DNA of 19,087 nt from Cloacimonetes bacterium UBA5456 (GTDB lineage: Bacteria > Cloacimonadota > Cloacimonadia > Cloacimonadales > Cloacimonadaceae). The notes below the pieces were generated by a model. It did not search any database. It was given only the letters and a program-made list of their open reading frames with translations, and was not told the DNA's origin. Positions 16,496-19,087 of the stretch are shown here, piece after piece. A program made the position numbers and the translations under genes. The first letter of the stretch is position 1; each line of letters starts with the position of its first letter. The stretch lies in contig DIQS01000064.1 of assembly GCA_002427325.1 (NCBI GenBank), positions 43,872 through 62,958 on the forward strand. The letters run 5' to 3'.

Positions 16496-17480
16496 AAACT
16501 TCAAAGCCACAATTCTTGCATATTCCAGGCTGAATCAAATAATTCTGAGTATATCCCAATCTTCTTTCGATGAGCAAACTCCCGCATTCAACGCAGACGC
16601 TGTTCGCCATCATCATGCCAGGTAAATTCCCACCATACACCCAATTAAGTGATTCTTTGGCGATTTTGATAGCCCGAATGACATCTTCAACACTTGTCGC
16701 AGGAATATTGGAAAGATATGCCGGTCGATATGCCGAAATATGCAGAGGTATCTCGCTGGAAATAGAGGAGATAAACTGCGCCAAACCACGTACTTCCTCA
16801 TCTGCATCATTCCTACCGGGAATCAGCAGCAAAGTGATCTCCAGATGCACCCCAGCCTCGAATACAGCCTTAATCGTATTCTTGACAGATTCGATCTGTC
16901 CTCCGCAAAAATCAGCGTAAAAACTATCGCTAAACGCCTTCAAATCGATATTCATCGCAGATATCTTGGGCAATATCTCCTTCAGCGGAGCATCATTGAT
17001 AAAACCGTTGGAGATCAAAACGATTTGCACATCCGGATAAGCCTCTGCAAAGTCACAGATAAACTCATACCAAGTAAAGGGTTCAGTATATGTAAAAGCA
17101 ACTTGTTTAGGACTCTCAGACAGCTTACAAATCTGATCATAAAGCATCGCTGGCTCTATTTCCCGAGTCGCAACCTCAAATTGAGAGCTTTGAAAGTTCT
17201 GACAGAAGTCGCATTTGAGATTGCAGGAGTTTGGTCCCAAGGATACAATCATCGAGCTGGGATAGAAGTGATACAGTGGCTTCTTTTCGATGGGATCGAC
17301 AGCTAAACCAATGCTATGGCCATAGTTGATCGCCCACAGCTTGCCCTCGATATTTTTTCGGGAGCGACAGATACCACTCTGGTTTTCGCCCAAAACACAA
17401 TAATGCGGACACAGTTCGCACGCAAGCTCTCCATCTGGGAGCTTCATATAGTGCATAGCTTCTCTGTGTCTTAAATCCAT
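16479..17480 (-). CDS. amrS: AmmeMemoRadiSam-system radical SAM enzyme (AmrS family)
   Basis: This 333-aa protein belongs to the radical-SAM family formerly annotated as pyruvate-formate-lyase-activating enzyme and now linked with AMMECR1 and Memo proteins. The substrate modified is not known. An N-terminal Cys cluster (C21, C24, C28, C38) precedes the 4Fe-4S SAM motif C86-x3-C90-x2-C93 (CNLKCDFCQN). VAFTYTEPFTWYEF (127-140) and the NIDLKAFS strand (177-184) are characteristic. A C-terminal C296-x2-C299 and C321-x2-C324 set looks like a rubredoxin-type zinc ribbon. The ATG overlaps the last 10 nt of waaA. No AMMECR1 or Memo gene is in the window, so the system is either split or incomplete here. 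Confidence 0.9.
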   Translation of the reverse strand: MDLRHREAMHYMKLPDGELACELCPHYCVLGENQSGICRSRKNIEGKLWAINYGHSIGLAVDPIEKKPLYHFYPSSMIVSLGPNSCNLKCDFCQNFQSSQFEVATREIEPAMLYDQICKLSESPKQVAFTYTEPFTWYEFICDFAEAYPDVQIVLISNGFINDAPLKEILPKISAMNIDLKAFSDSFYADFCGGQIESVKNTIKAVFEAGVHLEITLLLIPGRNDADEEVRGLAQFISSISSEIPLHISAYRPAYLSNIPATSVEDVIRAIKIAKESLNWVYGGNLPGMMMANSVCVECGSLLIERRLGYTQNYLIQPGICKNCGFEVYGVFD

Positions 17481-18700
17481 TTTTCAATCTCTTTTATGTG
17501 ATTCTGAAGTGCAGTAGCATTTTCCGTCAAGGCATATTTTCCTCTTTCACCCATTTCACGCCCAATCTCTTGATTTGTGATAAAATACGTAATATCCTTC
17601 TCGAGCTTATCTTGAGAGGAAACCCTAATTGCATCATATCTTTTCAGGATCGTTACGGAATCACGGCAAGACCGATGATATTCCCCGATAATCGTAGGTT
17701 TTGCATAGAAAGCAGGCTCCAAAGGATTGTGTCCGCCAAAATCATAGAAAGAGCCTCCGACTATCGCCAAATCAGCACAAGCATAGGCCATATTGAGTTT
17801 CCCCAAGGAATCAACTAAGAGTATATCAAAATCCCGGCCGCCACTACCAATTTCAGATAATCTGACTGCCGAAAAGTCCTTTAACAATGCCGCAACTTCA
17901 TCACAACGCTCCGGATGCCTGGGCGCAAGAATGAGTTTAAACTCAGCAAAAGAATGCTTTATCGCACGAAACGCTGAAAGCATAAGCTCCTCCTCCTTAG
18001 GCCGCGAACTACCCCAAACTGCGATGTAATCATCATTCGCAAAGCCCCATTTAGTGCGGAGCTCGTCACTATCATAATCAGGCAAATCCACATTGAACTT
18101 CAGATTTCCGCCCACAATGACGGGATCATCAAAAAGCTTGTCAAAGAGTGACTTATCCTCATCACTCTGCGTGATGAGGCATTTCACTGAGCCACTGATC
18201 TTATTAAGCAGTGATCTAAAAGGCATAAATGATTTGTATGTTTTCTGTCTAATGCGCGCATTCACAAAGATTAACGGGATATTCCTCAGCGATGCCAGAG
18301 CTAAAAGATTTGGCCAAATCTCAGTTTCAACGACCAGGATCAGTCTCGGATTCAAGTTTCCAAGCTGCCTTTTCCGAAGGCTGCCTATATCCAAAACAGA
18401 AAGCCTAACCTCTATATCTGGGAAAGCTTTCTGAGCATGAGCTCTTCCTGTAATCGAGACTGTATTGATCACAAAGGGCAATTTTTGATCTTGCAAATAG
18501 CGCAATAAAGGCATGACAGCATTAATCTCGCCCACAGAGGCAGCGTGAATGAGAATAGGTCTATCAGTTCGTTGGTCCGGAATCTGAATTGACTGAAGAT
18601 ATCCGCGGCGTTTAACTGCATATCTGACTATGGGGTAGCCTAATCGATAGACTATCTCTAAAATACTATTTGCGATAAAATAAGTCAGGGGCAGTTTCAT
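17471..18700 (-). CDS. waaA: 3-deoxy-D-manno-octulosonic acid (Kdo) transferase
   Basis: WaaA transfers one or more Kdo residues from CMP-Kdo to lipid A precursor at the inner membrane, so the organism should make LPS. The 409-aa protein has a membrane-associating N-terminus (about 3-27). The GT-B signatures are HAASVGE (52-58, with the catalytic-type E58), VETEIWPN (124-131), VGGNLKF (196-202), APRHPER (259-265) and GGHNPLEPA (322-330). Length is close to the E. coli enzyme. The start is ATG 18700, preceded by AGGA 9 nt upstream. A longer frame to 18805 runs through the tRNA-Asp gene and is not credible. Only 43 bp separate it from the tRNA, and a terminator hairpin fills most of that space. 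The number of Kdo units added cannot be told. Confidence 0.96.
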   Translation of the reverse strand: MKLPLTYFIANSILEIVYRLGYPIVRYAVKRRGYLQSIQIPDQRTDRPILIHAASVGEINAVMPLLRYLQDQKLPFVINTVSITGRAHAQKAFPDIEVRLSVLDIGSLRKRQLGNLNPRLILVVETEIWPNLLALASLRNIPLIFVNARIRQKTYKSFMPFRSLLNKISGSVKCLITQSDEDKSLFDKLFDDPVIVGGNLKFNVDLPDYDSDELRTKWGFANDDYIAVWGSSRPKEEELMLSAFRAIKHSFAEFKLILAPRHPERCDEVAALLKDFSAVRLSEIGSGGRDFDILLVDSLGKLNMAYACADLAIVGGSFYDFGGHNPLEPAFYAKPTIIGEYHRSCRDSVTILKRYDAIRVSSQDKLEKDITYFITNQEIGREMGERGKYALTENATALQNHIKEIEKWI

Positions 18701-18709
18701 TATCTTTGT

Positions 18710-18713
18710 TCCT
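18710..18713 (-). promoter_or_regulatory. Shine-Dalgarno AGGA of waaA, abutting the terminator U-tract
   Basis: AGGA lies 9 nt before ATG 18700 and supports that start over the upstream frame that enters the tRNA. It begins right after the T-run of the terminator, so any waaA mRNA made by read-through would carry the hairpin just upstream of its ribosome site. Confidence 0.6.
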
Positions 18714-18739
18714 AAAAAAATGGACGCCATGTGGCGTCC
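18714..18739 (-). terminator. Rho-independent terminator after tRNA-Asp
   Basis: On the minus strand GGACGCCA and TGGCGTCC form a perfect 8-bp GC-rich inverted repeat around a 2-nt centre (effectively 7 bp with a 4-nt loop). It is followed by ATTTTTTT. It begins 4 nt after the encoded CCA of tRNA-Asp and ends against the waaA Shine-Dalgarno. Confidence 0.88.
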
Positions 18740-18743
18740 AAAA

Positions 18744-18821
18744 TGGCGGGAGCGACGAGACTCGAACTCGCGGCCTCTTGCGTGACAGGCAAGCGTTCTA
18801 ACCAAACTGAACTACGCCCCC
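18744..18821 (-). tRNA. tRNA-Asp (anticodon GTC), CCA encoded
   Basis: Reading the minus strand, the acceptor arm GGGGGCG pairs with CGCTCCC (one G-U). A D-arm beginning GTTCAG, an anticodon stem CTTGC/GCAAG with loop CTGTCAC (anticodon GTC), and a T-arm with GTTCGAGTC follow. The discriminator base is G and CCA is encoded, giving 78 nt with CCA. GTC decodes Asp; tRNAs with GUN anticodons are queuosine substrates, which is of interest given folE2 in the window. Confidence 0.97.
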
Positions 18822-18850
18822 AGCGTCTTTCAATGTGTAAAGGTAGAATC

Positions 18851-18879
18851 AATTTCTTAAATCATGCTTATTTTGTCAA
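18851..18879 (-). promoter_or_regulatory. Candidate promoter for tRNA-Asp (and possibly waaA)
   Basis: A perfect -35 hexamer TTGACA lies at 18879-18874 on the minus strand. The hexamer at 17-bp spacing, GAAATT (18856-18851), matches the -10 consensus poorly (3 of 6). Transcription would start about 20-25 nt before the tRNA. The -35 is convincing; the -10 is not. Confidence 0.4.
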
Positions 18880-18919
18880 GACTTATTTAATGACATTTTA
18901 ATAGTTTTCATTGATCCAC

Positions 18920-18933
18920 ATGATTAGAATCAT
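18920..18933. repeat. Short inverted repeat (operator-like dyad)
   Basis: Perfect 6-bp arms ATGATT and AATCAT flank a 2-bp AG centre, about 40 bp upstream of the TTGACA hexamer. A dyad this short in AT-rich DNA can arise by chance; a regulator site is possible. Confidence 0.3.
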
Positions 18934-19087
18934 ACAACTCTCATAAACATAATAAGATAAGCATAAAAATTATTTTATTAATCCACAAACTCTCTCCAAA
19001 AGATTGATTTTTTATCACATCTTCCCTATCCCCTTCTCTCCTATATATATACGCTTATCGTCTGCTTATGATATGCTCATGCTGATG

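Larger units (their letters stand above)
18822..19087. other. AT-rich non-coding stretch upstream of tRNA-Asp
   Basis: No credible gene is seen in 266 bp: the three minus-strand frames entering from the right edge close quickly, and internal ATGs give only a few codons. It holds the TTGACA element described separately and a short inverted repeat, ATGATT-AG-AATCAT, at 18920-18933. A TATATATA run lies near 19042-19051. It probably contains the promoter region of the leftward transcript; a rightward gene could start beyond the edge. Confidence 0.5.

Noticed and set aside
18701..18805. N-terminal extension of waaA by 35 codons
   Set aside because: The extension is the antisense-free read of the tRNA-Asp gene and its terminator in the same direction. 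ATG 18700 has a Shine-Dalgarno and begins the normal WaaA sequence.
1..19087. CRISPR array, insertion sequence, phage or toxin-antitoxin locus
   Set aside because: I looked for regularly spaced repeats, transposase or recombinase motifs and small paired genes, and found none. The region reads as core chromosome.

Overview
The window looks like a chromosomal segment of an anaerobic, diderm, fermentative bacterium, most likely a member of Candidatus Cloacimonadota (WWE1). The main clue is a 3-keto-5-aminohexanoate cleavage enzyme (Kce) that, from memory, closely resembles the structurally characterised Kce of Ca. Cloacimonas acidaminovorans. A Kdo transferase (WaaA) implies lipopolysaccharide and an outer membrane. 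A B12-dependent class II ribonucleotide reductase and two radical-SAM enzymes fit an anaerobic lifestyle. The assignment is inference from protein resemblance; no rRNA is present.

All sixteen protein genes and the single tRNA are on the minus strand, so the window reads from right to left. Positions 19087-18822 are AT-rich and without a gene. Then come tRNA-Asp(GTC) and a hairpin terminator, followed closely by waaA. Next is a tightly packed block: waaA, a radical-SAM enzyme of the AmrS family, a small membrane-anchored NusG-II-like protein, a 641-aa fusion of a GT-B glycosyltransferase-like domain with a Ppx/GppA-like domain, a short DAHP synthase, and miaB.

The only sizeable gap between protein genes (122 bp, 12040-12161) separates miaB from a second block: yicC, a 145-aa membrane protein with a possible PH-like domain, rnr, murI, kce, nrdJ, a zinc-ribbon membrane protein, apbE, folE2, and an M16 metallopeptidase that runs off the left edge. 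Nine of the fifteen gene junctions overlap, six of them by the 4-nt ATGA/TTGA type, so translational coupling appears extensive.

Functionally the blocks are mixed: envelope (waaA, murI), RNA decay and tRNA modification (yicC, rnr, miaB, and folE2 if it feeds queuosine), deoxynucleotide supply (nrdJ), amino-acid metabolism (kce, aroF), and flavinylation (apbE). The most unusual items are the GT-B/Ppx fusion, the coupling of YicC and RNase R genes through a small membrane protein, and the tRNA-Asp-terminator-waaA arrangement. I saw no CRISPR array, insertion sequence, prophage or defence locus.
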